Source: Echinococcus granulosus (taxonomy: Eukaryota; Platyhelminthes; Cestoda; Cyclophyllidea; Taeniidae). Taken from it: a stretch of DNA of 64,000 nt. Position 1 is the first letter of the stretch. Each line of letters opens with the position of its first letter. Below are positions 1 through 13,400 of the stretch, one piece after another. The stretch covers positions 570,929 to 634,928 of the forward strand of contig NW_020170412.1 in the NCBI RefSeq assembly GCF_000524195.1. Direction: 5' to 3'. Below the pieces are notes generated by a model, which had not been told where the DNA came from, did no database searches, and saw only the letters and a list, made by a program, of their open reading frames with translations. The position numbers and the translations under genes are program-made.

Positions 1-626
1 AACTTGGAGAAAGATCCGGATAATACGGAGGATGAAGGTGAAGCAGTACTTTCCTCCCATCTCAATTTAAGGTGCAAATCTTCAAGGGAATAGGTTTTGT
101 GGCAAGAAATCTTGTCATAAAAATGGTACTTTATTCCAATTCATTGGCCCTAGATTTTCTCGACGAAATTTGTCTTAAATTCCACGTGTAGATGGATCTA
201 CGAGTAGATGGGTCACGGTCATAGCTGTCTGATCTTCAGCAAGAATCTAGGTAAATATCTCCCTATACATTCTGCCGCACATAAGGCGGAATTTTGAGGG
301 ATGAAGCAGTAGCTCCAAAATGTGGAAACAACCAGAAGGTTGTTTGGAGATAATGATGTTTTCGTTTGCTCAATATTGAAAAACAAATGCCATCTCTCAT
401 CACAAGTCAGTCAAAAAACTTAGAAATGAACGTTTTGCCACCTACTTTGGAGAAGTAAAAGACAAGTTTCTAGTGCTGAATGCTTTTAATCAGCTAGTAG
501 TCTGTGGTATGTGGTACCCAATTCCCCAGTAGCTGATAGTGATGTAGTAATTTGATTACCTCTGACGCTAAACATCACTGACGACCTCAAGGAATTAGGC
601 GTACAGCAGAAAAAGGGTAAACTCAC

Positions 627-1588
627 TAGTGATCGCCATGACGAGGTCGCTTGGATCCCTCACCGTAAGATTCATCCGCCAGCCAATTCCTTTGGTTCGC
701 CTCGATGTCTTTGACTTGTGGAATGACTAGAAAGAAAACCAGATATAGCATCCGTTCATGTGACAAAACCGGGATTAAACACACGCGCACTACCTTGGTA
801 AACGTCAGGATGACGCCGATTTCGCAGAGGGTATCGACGCCCATCTGGCGTTTCATCTTCCTCTGTCGTATCTTCATCATCCTCTTCAACATTTCTGTTG
901 TAACGCTTGGGCTGCAGGCGCTTCGTTAAGTGCTTGCATGTACCGTGGTTCTCCTGGACAGACAATAGTAAGGAAGAAGCAATCAAGTGAACCTACAATT
1001 ACCTTAACGGAATACGAGACAGGCGCCACCGTAGAACCTCGTGGACGAAGACGTGGGAGAAACCCCGTGCCGGTATCAACATCGATGTTGCCACTATCTT
1101 CCGAGGATATGCTTTGCTGGTTACCTTTTTTCACTTTGTTTGGGGGCTCCGACAATTCCAGACCAGCTATCGTGGTCAAACAAAGAGCTTTAAGAATCAG
1201 ATATTCAAAGAGAAAAGAGAGGAGTCAAGGCTTACATAAATCCAGTATATTTTTCCGTACTATCTTTGTGGTGTACTTATTTTTATTCTTATTCTTGGAC
1301 GACTTGCTGTTATCGGAGAGTGGGACATCATTGACATCCGCTTTGGAGGGTTTCGTCTCCTCACTGAATTGACGACCCAAGCTCTTATCGAGTGAAGAGC
1401 CACTTAAATTTATATCTAGGAGATTTAACTAAAACAGTAAGAGTGATCAAAGGTGGAAGGGGAAAGCATACTTTGTTCCTAAGGGAATAGGGAGATGGGG
1501 AAATTGGAGAAATTCCAGAGGCACCGAGGGTTGAGCTGCGATTCAAGCGGCGATAGCGACGAGATCGATTTTCCGATGAGCTTGGACA
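627..1588 (-). CDS. ATAD2-like AAA+ bromodomain ATPase, N-terminal exons only (partial)
   Basis: Five minus-strand exons join in consistent phase: 1472-1588, 1236-1428, 1003-1166, 794-953 and 627-726, each bounded by GT-AG; together about 245 codons. They encode a basic and acidic low-complexity stretch: an Arg-rich segment with YSLRNK, a Lys/Asn-rich part, an acidic run (EEDDEDTTEEDE) and then GRRYPLRNRRHPDVYQ. In animal ATAD2/ATAD2B the N-terminal part, ahead of the AAA+ domains, also has an acidic run followed by a [R/K]-R-Y-x-L-R-x-R ... Y-Q motif, which is the basis for the call. Those ATPases bind acetylated chromatin. The diagnostic AAA+ and bromodomain exons are not in the window, and the last exon ends in phase 2 with a strong GTGAGT donor whose partner I could not find in 1-626. 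The first exon seen has an acceptor, so the true start lies upstream (above 1588). Introns are 43-77 nt. Family assignment is moderate; that this is a real spliced gene is more certain. Confidence 0.5.
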
Positions 1589-4473
1589 CTGATCAAGTAA
1601 ACAAAAGTGTAGCCGAAAATGAAAGCGAACGTATCGTGGGTTCGAAGAAATACAATAAGCAACTAACTGCACTATACCGTGCCCACATTTACATACACTT
1701 TTGCAAGGAGAATATAAGCCAAAGTAGATAATATGACTGCCACAAAAGTTGACCACATAGGAAAAAATTACAGTAACCCAATAAAAACATCCAAAGATGA
1801 GAGTGGAGAAAGCGAAAATATGCAGAATTATTTGCACCAGAGCAAAATATTGCTAGACAGCAGAAGCAGTGCGTAGACGTACCATCTTATCCAACTGCTT
1901 TTTAGACACACGATGTCGGATTTTCATTGGGATATTGCAAACTAATGCTTGGAAAAGAAACTAAGAAAAATCAACTAAAATGCATCCGCTCCATGATGCG
2001 ACACCGAACTGCCTAATTCGAAGAGAACGCCATAGACAGGTAACGAATAAAACAAAATCTGTTTGTTAAAGACTTGTAAACTACGTGAATCCTCCGAGTA
2101 AAAGTGGCCTTCAAATTTTAATTCTTTTTAAGTTAAATGCTTCGGATAAAAACATGATTTTTTAACAGAGGTCTGCTGTCTATCATGTACCTTAAAATAT
2201 ATTAGCAAAACAGGCGTAAATTATTCGGCCTTTAAAAACGTTTGCAGGTAATAAAAAAAGCATATTTTAAATATTGTAACGCATTGAACGCCTTAACACC
2301 ATTAAGGGGATCTATTTCGCGTGGACGTTTATTGGTCAAGATAACGAATGGATTCTAATATGGTATCGTGGGGCCTCCCTAAGGTAAAAATAGTCCATAG
2401 GAGTATGAAAGAAGCTTTGCTTGTTTGACACAGAAGGGTTGGCCATACCTCTAAGTGGGAACGCCTTTTATTTGATTTTGTGCCCATGTAACAAATCTAG
2501 CGTTTGAAAACGCGGAGCTACTACACGTATTTTTTCTGCCTAGTTCCTCAAAACTCTTCGATCAGATGCGTGCTCCCTAAATTAGCCTTTTTATTTCATT
2601 GTTAGTAGATTGTAACAATCTGTAAACGGAAATGCAGTTACTATTCATCGGATGTGACTAGAAATTTCAAGGAGTTAGATTAGGTAGGATTTTTGTGTAC
2701 TAAGTAAGCTAATTTTATTGGTTTTGTGACTACAACAACAGTGACTGTCTAAGAAAATGTGATACAGATTTTCCCAAAACGTTGACTACCTTCATTGTTC
2801 ACACTTGCACTGTAACACTTATGTGGTTTTAATGTACCTTCTAGGGAGGAGGCGAGTATAAGATTCGAATCTGGTGACGAAGTTATTGTCATTTAAGCCT
2901 GAGTGCGATTGCGGTATTTCCCCTCCCTAAACTTTGTACTTGTTCTCCCGATCCATTTCCCCCTAATAAATTTGTCTAAATTTAATCAAGTGGTTTTTTC
3001 GAAGAGCACTAGGAACAGAGAAGAGGAGATTTGTGAGCTTTGCCCTGAAGAAAGCCGCAATCTGCTGTCATAAACCAGGCTTCTAAATCTCCGAGTTTAA
3101 AGACAAAAGTGGATAGGAAAAGTCGAAAGTACTGCTTTAGCAGCAGGATCGGCAAAGTTCTCCTCCTCACAATGTTTGGGGGTTTTAAGGAATGGTTCTA
3201 GTGCATTTGGGTCGGCATCTCGTTATTGGGACAGCGCCAATAACCTGCAAGCCAAGCGGATCACCATAAGCGAGGTATGCCTCCACTCTCTAATGGCTAG
3301 ACTGGCACAAAGACAAGAAAATGAATCCCACTAAGACAAAGTCCCCAGCTATTGCTAAAATTATCGAAGTTTAGATGAATAAAAAAAGCTATTTGCTGCA
3401 GCTCGTTAAAACTAGAAATCACCTATGAGGGTAGTTTGGTGGCAATCACTTCGCTCCTGTATGCCAAAAAGTGGCAATATCGGACTTAAATGGTTTGAAA
3501 AAAAAGAAATAGCATGTGTATAAAAGCTTAAATCGTTTAAACAAGCTGCGCATCATCTGCATCTCTGATAGCGGATTGGAACTTGGGTAGACGGCCAAAA
3601 AGGGCTGAACTAAAAATAGAGAGGAAAAGAGACATAGGAAGAGAATATCAGGATCCTAAATCAAGCCCGTATTCAGTCTTCTGCTAAACAGCTCTACTTT
3701 TAAGCAAATGATCTAATGAATTGCGATTGGGTCATGAAATATGATTTTTCGGGTAGGCAGTCCAGACTTGAGCAACACGGTGACTAATTATCCCATGAAT
3801 GGAATGAAACTCCAAGTACGATAGAGCTGTCGGGATACATTAGTCACAAAAAATCGATTGCTTTATTGCCTAAACGGATACTTAACTATTGCTGTACCAT
3901 ACTCGTAAGTTGCTTTTATGACGCTGTTAGCGTTAAGAGGGTCAGAGGTACCGGCGCGATTAGAAGAAGAGAGGAACATGTGGTGATAAGACAGATCTTT
4001 CAAATATAAGCCTAACTGCGCAACCATAGTGGTGATTGCTAATTGTATTTCTACTCTACGCTGGGCCCGTGTACAGTGTCAATGATATTAAAGCCCTTTT
4101 TCATGATTTCAAGCAAGGTTGGGACGCCGCGGAAGATTGGTATAACGGTTTCAAGCTAGGCTTAGGAATCTTAACCCACATCCCTAAGTTACTTCTTTGT
4201 CGTAAGTGAGTGTAGGTTCCTAAAGTTCGTCTGCTAACGAACGGAATATTTGTAAGAAATGAATAAAAATGAAGTTACGACATGGACATCATTATTACTC
4301 TTGAACTGCAAAATGCTTTCAAAAATGGTTACAACGATGATTGTCCAATGGGACCAGGAACTTTGTGATGTCTAATTTTCAGTTAATTCAAATTCGATCA
4401 CTTAGTGATGTTTAGAATGAAATGTGTACTTCGGCGGACTTTTGCACTCGTAGTCACATGTTTGCTGCGACTG
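1589..4473. other. Intergenic region between divergent ATAD2-like gene and UTP20
   Basis: AT-rich DNA with stop codons in all frames at short intervals. It should hold the missing 5' exon(s) and promoter of the minus-strand ATAD2-like gene and the promoter of UTP20, which are transcribed away from each other. I could not recognise a further exon, a TATA box or a repeat copy. Confidence 0.5.
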
Positions 4474-7400
4474 ATGGGTTCACATCATAAGAGCGAAAAT
4501 ACCTTTCACGTAATGTTTCCCGCTTGGTTATTCAATTTTTCTGCTAGTTTCTTACATATAAAGAAAGAATAAAGCAGAAAGTTCGCCTTTCATACCGCCG
4601 CAATGACTATATCGACGATGTGCGTTACTTGATATTCGATGTAATTGTTTAGGAGTCGTTGGACAGCTTTTTTGCTGCAACTCTTGAAAGTTGGACACAT
4701 CTCAATAAAAGCTGTGGCTTCTGTAAGTTATTTTTTGTCTGTAATCTTTAGCTGAATTCCGAAAGCTGGTTTCCCCTTATGTACTAAATTTGAAGCTGGT
4801 ATTACTGCATAAGGTAAGAAATCGCTCTTCCTGTTAGCTTTTTTTCATCAGGATGAGATCCTTACTCACCTGCATGACTTCATTCTCGACTGCAATGAAA
4901 TTTCATCGGGTCCGATCCTTGAGTAATTTCACACTTTTTGTGCAACCCAATGTTTTAGTCTTTTGAGTGCACTCTCCTGCGATTTGCGTGATGATTTTTA
5001 TCCTTACTTTCCAAAGTTCTTTCATAATATCAAGGATATTATAACTAAAGACCAACAGGATGCTGATGTACTTAACTACGCTTTCAATTGCCTTTCGCAT
5101 CTTGTCTACTTTCTTCACCGGTATCTCTCGAAAGATGTTGACAGTTTCTTAAAGTAAACGTTTCGTGGCCTAATCATTCCTAGATTATTTTTACCTCTTC
5201 TTACCCACAAAAAGGAATTTATTCGCACCTTCACTGGTGGTTGTATGGCTTTTGTTTTGCGAAAGATCCCATCTTTTCATTTATTGCTGCTATTGTGGCA
5301 ACTCAACCAGGAGCATGTAACTGTTTCCTACAACACGAGTGGCACTTTGCTTGCAGAAATCCTGCGTTCTCCGGACGGATACTTTCACTCTTCTTCAGAA
5401 GAGGTTGGTTGGTTATGCTCTTCGATGTTATTTTTTCAGATTTTTCCTTCCCTCTTTGCAGTCATTACAGGAACGGAAGTAAAAGAATCTATTGCAGCTC
5501 CTCGACCAGAAGCTAAAATGTCCAAAACCAATCCTCAGATCGAAAAATTCAGCTGGACACCTTCCTCATTAGAGGTTGCTGAGTTCTTCAGAAGCAGTTT
5601 AATATCGTCTCTCCAGATTCTTGCTGCCAGTAAAATACAACCCGAAGCCCTTTATACAATATGCCAACTCGCATTTTCCCAATTTGACAAGGTTTGCCCT
5701 TCCCATGTTCAGACCCTCATATCGTGCTGCTGTGAACTCATAAACCTAATGCAAAGCAAGCGTTTTCTCCACCGCTATGAAATAGCGCTAGAGGGACATC
5801 TATTGGCGGCTCTTGCTAAACATCCGCTAGTCCCTTTGGCGGAGCTTATTGTCAAATTTGTCGGGCTTGTCTCCAGCCATTTTAACTCCTCTCGTCTAAT
5901 GCGGAAGGTCCTTATCGCTTCGAAATTCACCGAATCACAGCAGATATCTCTCATGCTTCCGATTATTCGGCACGAGTTTTTTGAAAAGGACTTTCTTCAA
6001 ATCCTCGCTGATGTACTTCTCCAACGCAACACTGATACGCTGATCGATAATTGCACGCTTGAATTCCTTGCTCACCTCATTCTCGTTCGCCAGCCACCGC
6101 CATCACTCACTTCCAGCCTATCGATTAGCCGGCCACCGAGTAGCACAATCTGCCTCTCACTGGCTTCTGGCTTCCACAGCTCAGAGGTTCTGCAGAAGGT
6201 TGTGCGTTGGATAATTCAACCAATCAACGATTCATGTGCTGCGATTGAACGAAAACTCTGCGCCGCCCTTTGTTTACCGCACTTGAGGTTTGTTCATTTT
6301 GGATATTTATCTGGCTCCATTACTGTAGCCCCGTTTCCGCCGATGATACTCTTGCTCAGCTCTCGGAAGAAATCAAATCTTCTTTTGATCGTCTGAAGCA
6401 AATGCAGCCAGAGGTGTTGGAATTCATGGATTGGGCGGCTTATCTGTTGGCATCCTACGAGGCTTGGTTTTCTTTCAGTGCCACGATGTCCACTAAGCCT
6501 ATTGTCTTTGTGGATGAGGGATATCTTTTAAAAACAGCTCTGCAAGTTACCATGTCTAAAACGTTAGCCACTTTTTAAGCGCTCTGATCTTTGTCTTTTC
6601 TCCCAATTTTTAGTGCCGTGAAAGAGAGAAATGCGGACTTATGCGTAATCCTTCTTCGCATTCTTGATTTGGCAAGCCAAAGGTTGGAGTTAAGTAGCGT
6701 GTCAATTGAAGAGTTGCTTCCTTTACTGCTTTCCTTTAGTCATCAGGTAGGCTGAGTTTATGTGTGGGGTTTGTTTTTGTACTGTCTTGGGTTGGACAGT
6801 GTATTTTGTGTAGCTTCGATAACGGTAGAAAATGATAAATGTGCATGGAGCAAATAAACATATAGTCAGTCTACTTTATACCTATTAAACATTTTTAAAA
6901 TACGGTCTGTTTTGCATCTAGTTGCGTCTGCACACTCTTCGAGTCATTCGCTCTCTGCTGATGGTGGTCTCACCAAAAGACAACACAGGTAAAGACATGT
7001 CAAATGTCCTATCGGCAGTGGAGCGTTGTTTGAGTGCCGAAACCACGAAACAGACACCCGCTGCTCTTCGCGAATTTCTCCTCCTCATCCTTCATATGCA
7101 TTGCGGTCGCAGCACCATTTTTGGTTCACCTTTGGCCGCCGAAGTAAGCCCCCATCTCTTCTCAATGCCTCGGTTCCACACTACGTCTGAAACATCCGGC
7201 TGTTTTTACAGATTTCGTTGTATCATCTACTGGGTCTGTTGCACGTCAACTTAACCTCCGCATGGGACGGGTTAACCGCAGCGGTGGCCAGTTACGCCAA
7301 TCCTATCTTCTACTTTGAAGCTGCCGACTCCGCTGTTCAACCCGATGTTCAACGTCAGAAGCGTAGCAGTAATAAATCGCGTGCTCGCTCCCGCTCACCA

Positions 7401-10400
7401 CTGATCCGTGAGACGGCAGAGCCTGAAACGGAGGAGCCAAAGTCTTCAGAGGTGCACGAGCAGTGGAGGATACAGTGTCGTGACCTCTTTTGGCGGGTTA
7501 TGGTAGACCTACTCAAGCGTCCGGTTAGTGGGAAACAGTCTACCACGCCGTGCACCTCAGGTAGAACCAGAAGAAACCTCCTATCTTGGATGTGTTTGCA
7601 GTGCTATGCTCACTTTCCCCCCTTTTTTTTCAGTCCCGCAATTCATCTTCGATGGCCTGTCTGTGAGGCAGGCTTACACAAGCCTTCTTACTGTCGTGCC
7701 TGACAACGACGTGATCACAGCATCTGATCACATTAACGACTTGGCGCCCGTGGCATTTGCACCACGCAGGGCGGAGGATTGGAAGAGCTACCGATTGAAT
7801 CTCTGGCGCTGCATTACACCGAGGGGGGTGGGTAGATATGCACGCACACTGATACCGCTCTTTCTTTCTTTTGTCAGGTGAGTGTTGCCGCAATTTTTAT
7901 TCATTTCCCTGACTATTTTACATCTACGGTGACGTATTTGTACCCAAGACGATTCTAAGGCATAAATTTTGCTGTTGGGAGTTTGTACTCGTGTTAAGGG
8001 TACTCCGGAGCCTTTGCTATCCCCTGCTGTACAGCACTTTGTAGGTTTAAGGCAGTTCAAATTCGGCACCATATCATGAATGTTCGTTTTTGTAAATGTA
8101 AGATTTTAAGAAGTTTGGTAAAACTAGATGGTCATGCCTCTTGAGCTTGTCTGAACCAACCCCGTTTCGGTGGTCTGTGAATGCTGAAGCACTAATGGTA
8201 ACCTACTGTTGAGTCTTTGTTCATCTACTTCTCCCAACCTCTGTTCCAAACAGTGGGGAGTTTTACGCAATGCCGAGCCAAAGCAACGAGCGCGTTCTCA
8301 CTTGCGCTCTCAGCCTCTTCGCCAGCATGCCTAACCTCCAATCCGTCTACAAACATGAGGAATTGGGAGCTGTTCTACTGCGGGTAAGGCTGCCCTTTTC
8401 CATTACCCTTATTTTTCATGTGGATCGCCTTGCGTTTGTGAACTTGTTTGATTGAACCCTCCGTGTTACTTTCTGATCAGAATAGCAGTTTTTCTCCTTT
8501 ATTTCTGCTAAGTTCTACTTTCCACCTCTTTGTAGTTACTTACCAACAAACGACCTTCTGTTCAGCAAGCGGCATTCACTTGTTGGATGTCACTTGCACC
8601 CTCGGGACTGCGACCTTACAAGTGGGTTAACTTGGTACCTTTATTTTCTTTCCACTTTATCCACCTCCTGCAATCCCATATCTGCCTCTTTCAGAGAGCA
8701 ATTTGAGAAGATCCTGAATCTGCACACCTTTCGTGACGCTGTTCGCGTCTTCAAAATCGACACCTCCGTAGTTTCGGAGCACCGTTCCGCTGTCGCTCGC
8801 GTTCTAATCCGGTAATCCATCGCTCCCAGAAAAAAACGCAACTGTTACATCAAGTGTCTATTTCATTGACAATCTTGGTTTTTTGTGACTCAGAATTCTT
8901 TACGGTCGTTTGCACCTCTCCAAGGAGAACCTCGCTTCTGCCGTCTTCACTAACCTTGCGGGATGTTCGGAGGAGGAGTTGGCCCTCCTCCTCTCTCTTA
9001 TCATTGATTCATTCTTCTCCGCTCTGGCTATCTACGACCCTCCGAGCGATTTGTCCTTCGCTGAAATAAACGCACGTTCGGAACCGAATTGGAGTCGTCT
9101 CCAGGCGTGAGTTAATCTTTCTCTGAAAACGTTGAGATATACCTATCGGGAATAGTGACACACTGACAGGATATGTGAAGTAAGCCTGATCTCGAGAAGT
9201 TTGTCGCTCCATATGGTCACCCTTTTTTCGACTATAACGATGGTAGCGTAAAAAGGTTTGACAGACCACTACCATAGATGAATAGGGAGGTGCTATACTC
9301 GGTTGCAATTGAAAGAACTGTATCGTCAAATATACGATTTACGCATCCATTAGGATCTGCAACGTGGTTAACCAACTCCTTTCCTACATGGGCCATCGTT
9401 TGGGCGGCATCAAACCACCTTCAGAGGATCAGGCGGAAGCAAAAGTCACCAACGCCTCGCTTCATCTCCCGAGCCTTTTTAAAATCGCCATCCTAATGAT
9501 TTCCACGGCCTCCAACAAGGAAAAGAAAGAGCTAGGTCGAGAGCAGCATCAACCACACCCAAAGCAAGTAAAAGTGGTTTGCAAAACAGGCATAAATCTT
9601 CTCCTTCACCTCTCCTCCGCTCCCGGAATCGATCTGGGCACCTTCTGGACGGCTGAACGAGTTGCATGCGTGCAGACAGAGGTACTGGCCACGCATCCTC
9701 TTACCTCCTCTGCTGTAGCATCGCCCGGTCATCTAGCGCTTAAGTTAGCGCTGGTCTGGAGCCAATCAGGCAGCGAGGACTTTGTCGGCGCTCTATTCAC
9801 TCCTGACCTTATCAATGCTATAGTGCAACTGTTACAGCACAAAAACCTCTCCACACCGGTCGCCAGAGTGATTGTCGAGGTGGTGACCAATCTCATATTC
9901 TCTCAAGGTACACAGTGGCCCATTTCCTTGATACTAGATGATTACTTGAGCTTGCTAATATACTTCATGTCGTTGTGTTGTAGACATTCAAGAGGTGGGG
10001 CGTCGGCTTCTGAGACCCTTCCATGCGGGGCTGATTGAGTATCTCTACAATCGATTCTTGACGTTGCGCTCGCTCTCATCGTCACAGGCTCGAAAAGCAC
10101 TCACTTCGACGGCTTCGGAGTGGCTTCAACGTGAATTTAAATTATTAGGTTACCTAACTGTTCCACCTGTTGCAGAGAGTGATTCCGAAGAGGTAGGCTC
10201 ACTCTCTCCTCTCATTTTATTGTGGTTCCCCTGTTCACTTGTTTCCATGATCAAAGGAGTACTACTCCTTCAAAAATAAGTCAAATCCTAGTCTAGTGAA
10301 ATGTATCCGTAGATCAAGACCTGTTCAACTCTGTTTTCTGCAGGCAGCAGCAGTGTTACCACCCAAGCAAGCGAGTCGTCTTCTCACTGGCCTTGTGCCA

Positions 10401-13400
10401 TTCCTAATAAAAGCTCTCTCTCGTCCTCCCTCCCACTTTGGCGGTGGGAACAGCCTCTTTTCCGGTGCTGCTCACCGGGAGCGCAAGAGCAAGTCTTCCA
10501 GTGGGATCGATCCCACCATCTCCCTGCCTCGCCCTCGTCCCGACTCCGAGGCAGCTGCCATTGCCAAGGAGATCACGGAGGCAGAGGTGCTACGAGTACT
10601 CTGTCGCTTCATGGAGGTCACTGCTCACGTCGACTTACATCTTGGGTGCGTCTGGCCACTCTGAGTTTTTTGCGTCAGTGGAGAAGGCTAAAACGACTTG
10701 TTGAGGTGTTTCTTTTTTCCCCCTTCAGGAAGGTGTTGGAATTATTCTCCACCGTGGATTCTCGAATCTCACGAGCTCTACTCTGTAGTGCTGCGGGTGT
10801 AGCTGCCGCGCGAATAGCTCAATCGTTGTCTGCCTCGTCGTTACCAACACAGCTTCTGGCATGTCTTGCAGACGTTTACATTGTGAAGCAGGGTATGGCT
10901 AGCCAACTGCCTATAAGCCTCTTCAACGCACTTCGCTGCATTCGCAGCCAACATGTGGACCCGAGCTCTATATCCCCGGGTTCTGCATTCGAAAAAAACG
11001 TCCTTTACAAACTCCTCTGCATGGTATGATCTCTCATCCTCCTCTCTCATCTACGAAACACACTCTAATTCCTCCCTTTCATAGCTGAACTCTTGGAGCA
11101 CGAGTCATCTGGAAATGGTGGATTCTGTTCAGCGCGAATCGGCTTTGAACGCTCTGCTGGGACTGTGTGATCTCCCACTGGAGAAATTCGCCTCACAGCA
11201 TCGTCTTCATTACTTCATCCATCTGGCAGGTGTTCACAGTGCTCTCTATACTCTCCAAACGTCAGAAATCCAACTTCGAGATCTCTCTCTCGATTATATC
11301 CTTCGACTTGCCGGAGTTCTATCGGAAGGCATTCGTTCTGTAAACGATGCTGTGAAGAAGGCTTATGCACAACTCACCAAAAGGCTAATTATCCAGGCTC
11401 TTTGGCCGGGTGAGAAGTGCGACCTTCCATTTATCCTTGGGTTCACCCATCCCCTCCTATCCATCTATCCAATTTTACGGGTTAGCTAACTATCTACTTG
11501 TACTTTTTTTTCATAGGACTTATCCGTAACTTGAAGCAGGCTATGGGTCCACGACGTATTCACTTTCTCCGTCTTCTCACTGGACTTGTCAAGTCATTCG
11601 GCTCGTCGCACGCCTTTTTCGCACCCCTTGCCCTCTTGGCGGACTCTTCCACATCCGATCAACAGCCTGTCTGCTTTTTCGTTAATATCCAAAGCGGTAC
11701 TTCTGCCCGTCAGCTCTTCGCCATTCGTCGTCTCGCCCTCTTTCTAAGCAACCCTCTCACCATCGCCTCAAAGAAGGCCATTGCTAGCTGCACTGCTGAC
11801 AATAGCACCGAAGGCTCCTTCGTTATTCCACTCTCTCACCTTCGTGGCGTCTTTTTGCCCATTCTTCTCTTCTTTCTGCGTCAGGAAATGATGGCTGAGC
11901 TCTCTGGAGCTGGTAGCCTCGGCCAGGAGTCGAGACAACTCGTTTCCGCCTGTCTGAATGCTGTCCGAGCACTCGCCTCTCGCCTGGTCTGGATACCATA
12001 CCGTGAGCTTCTTTCCTCTGCACTATCCAACCTTGATCAGGAGTCTACAATTGTGTTGAAGTATACATTGGCCATTCTTGACGGCTACCAACCTTGCGAA
12101 GAGGCTGTGGACTTTATGCTTACAGTGGTCGGACGTCTTCAAAACTACATCATTCCGCCCGCACATAAAACTGAAGCACAGTCCAAATCTTTTACTTATC
12201 TACGCACAAATGCTGTAGTTGCTCTGGTCACTCTCTTGCGGCGTCTCCCCAGAGGGCAACTGGAGTCCCGATTGCCCACTCTTATCCTTCGAGTAGTTGA
12301 TCTCCTTCGTCCGGCCAAGAAACTCCCCTCTCATGCCCGTCTGGAGGCTGTCCAAGCTCTTTCTAAAGTCGCCATCATGGTCGGCTCTGGTCCGGCGTTG
12401 GATTCAATCTTCTCGACCATCGCCAGAGAGCTTTCCCGAGGTTATATGGCAATGACTATTCGGCTAGCAGCACTGCATCGAATTTTCTTTGATTTCACAG
12501 CTGCAATAGATAGAGGTGAGGTGGGGGTGGCAGCCAATCTGGACAACGTGTGTCACACCCTTCTGCGCCTCTATCTCGACGAGGTTGCGGGTCAACTTGG
12601 TGAGGAGATAGACTCACGGCGTGAGGCATTCCACAAGGGCTCCACGACGGATGCTAACTCTCGAACGTCCTCTATTGCTTCGTCCGTTGATCTACCTGAG
12701 GCTCGTGGCGGTCCCAAAGCTCCCGACGGGCTGCCTGCACTTTTGCGGTTCTGTTCACCCACCATGCTGGAACGTGTATTTAAGGACCTACGGACCGCTG
12801 CTGCTCTGATTGCCTCTGGGAAAATTATTTCGAATGAGAGCCTCCAACGAGGTGGTGAGCAATCAGGTAAGCTGTGTTTCGATAAAAATGTCCAGTACTT
12901 GGGAAAGCATAGACACCATTTCTTATCTGATGTATTTTAGATGCCATCAAGTCGGATGATAAATTGACAGGTCAACTGCGTTTCCGTAAGCGGTCTATGG
13001 CTCGCCTTCAAGCAGTTTTCAATCGAATTCCTACTCGATATGGCATTCTCCATCCGAAAATGCCTACAGGTGTATCGACATTGTTTCAAATAGCCCTCAC
13101 TCTCATTGCTCCAATCGAAATCGAATCGGAGGATCGATCTCAGCCGATGGTTAAGCGCGGTGTTGCAGCTCTCTATCGCCCCGGCTGGAGTAAATCGAGT
13201 ACTCGACCACTAGAGAAACGACCGGACTACCTTGCAATCCCTGCTGAACCCAAACTCGCGTCACAGAACCCACATGCCACTCAGACGGATCAGGCGCACG
13301 TGAACATGTTATCTGCGTGCGGCTTGCATACCATAATCGGTCTGGTTAGACAAGGCATTCTCTTACCTACAACCCGTCCTGAAGACGCTGCCATCCTATC

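Noticed and set aside
1..60. Minus-strand Ser-rich stretch as the next ATAD2-like exon
   Set aside because: The preceding exon ends with TA in phase 2; joining to the available acceptor gives TAG, a stop.
2860..2880. GATTCGAATC, resembling a tRNA B box
   Set aside because: It is a palindrome with no A box, cloverleaf stems or terminator at tRNA spacing.
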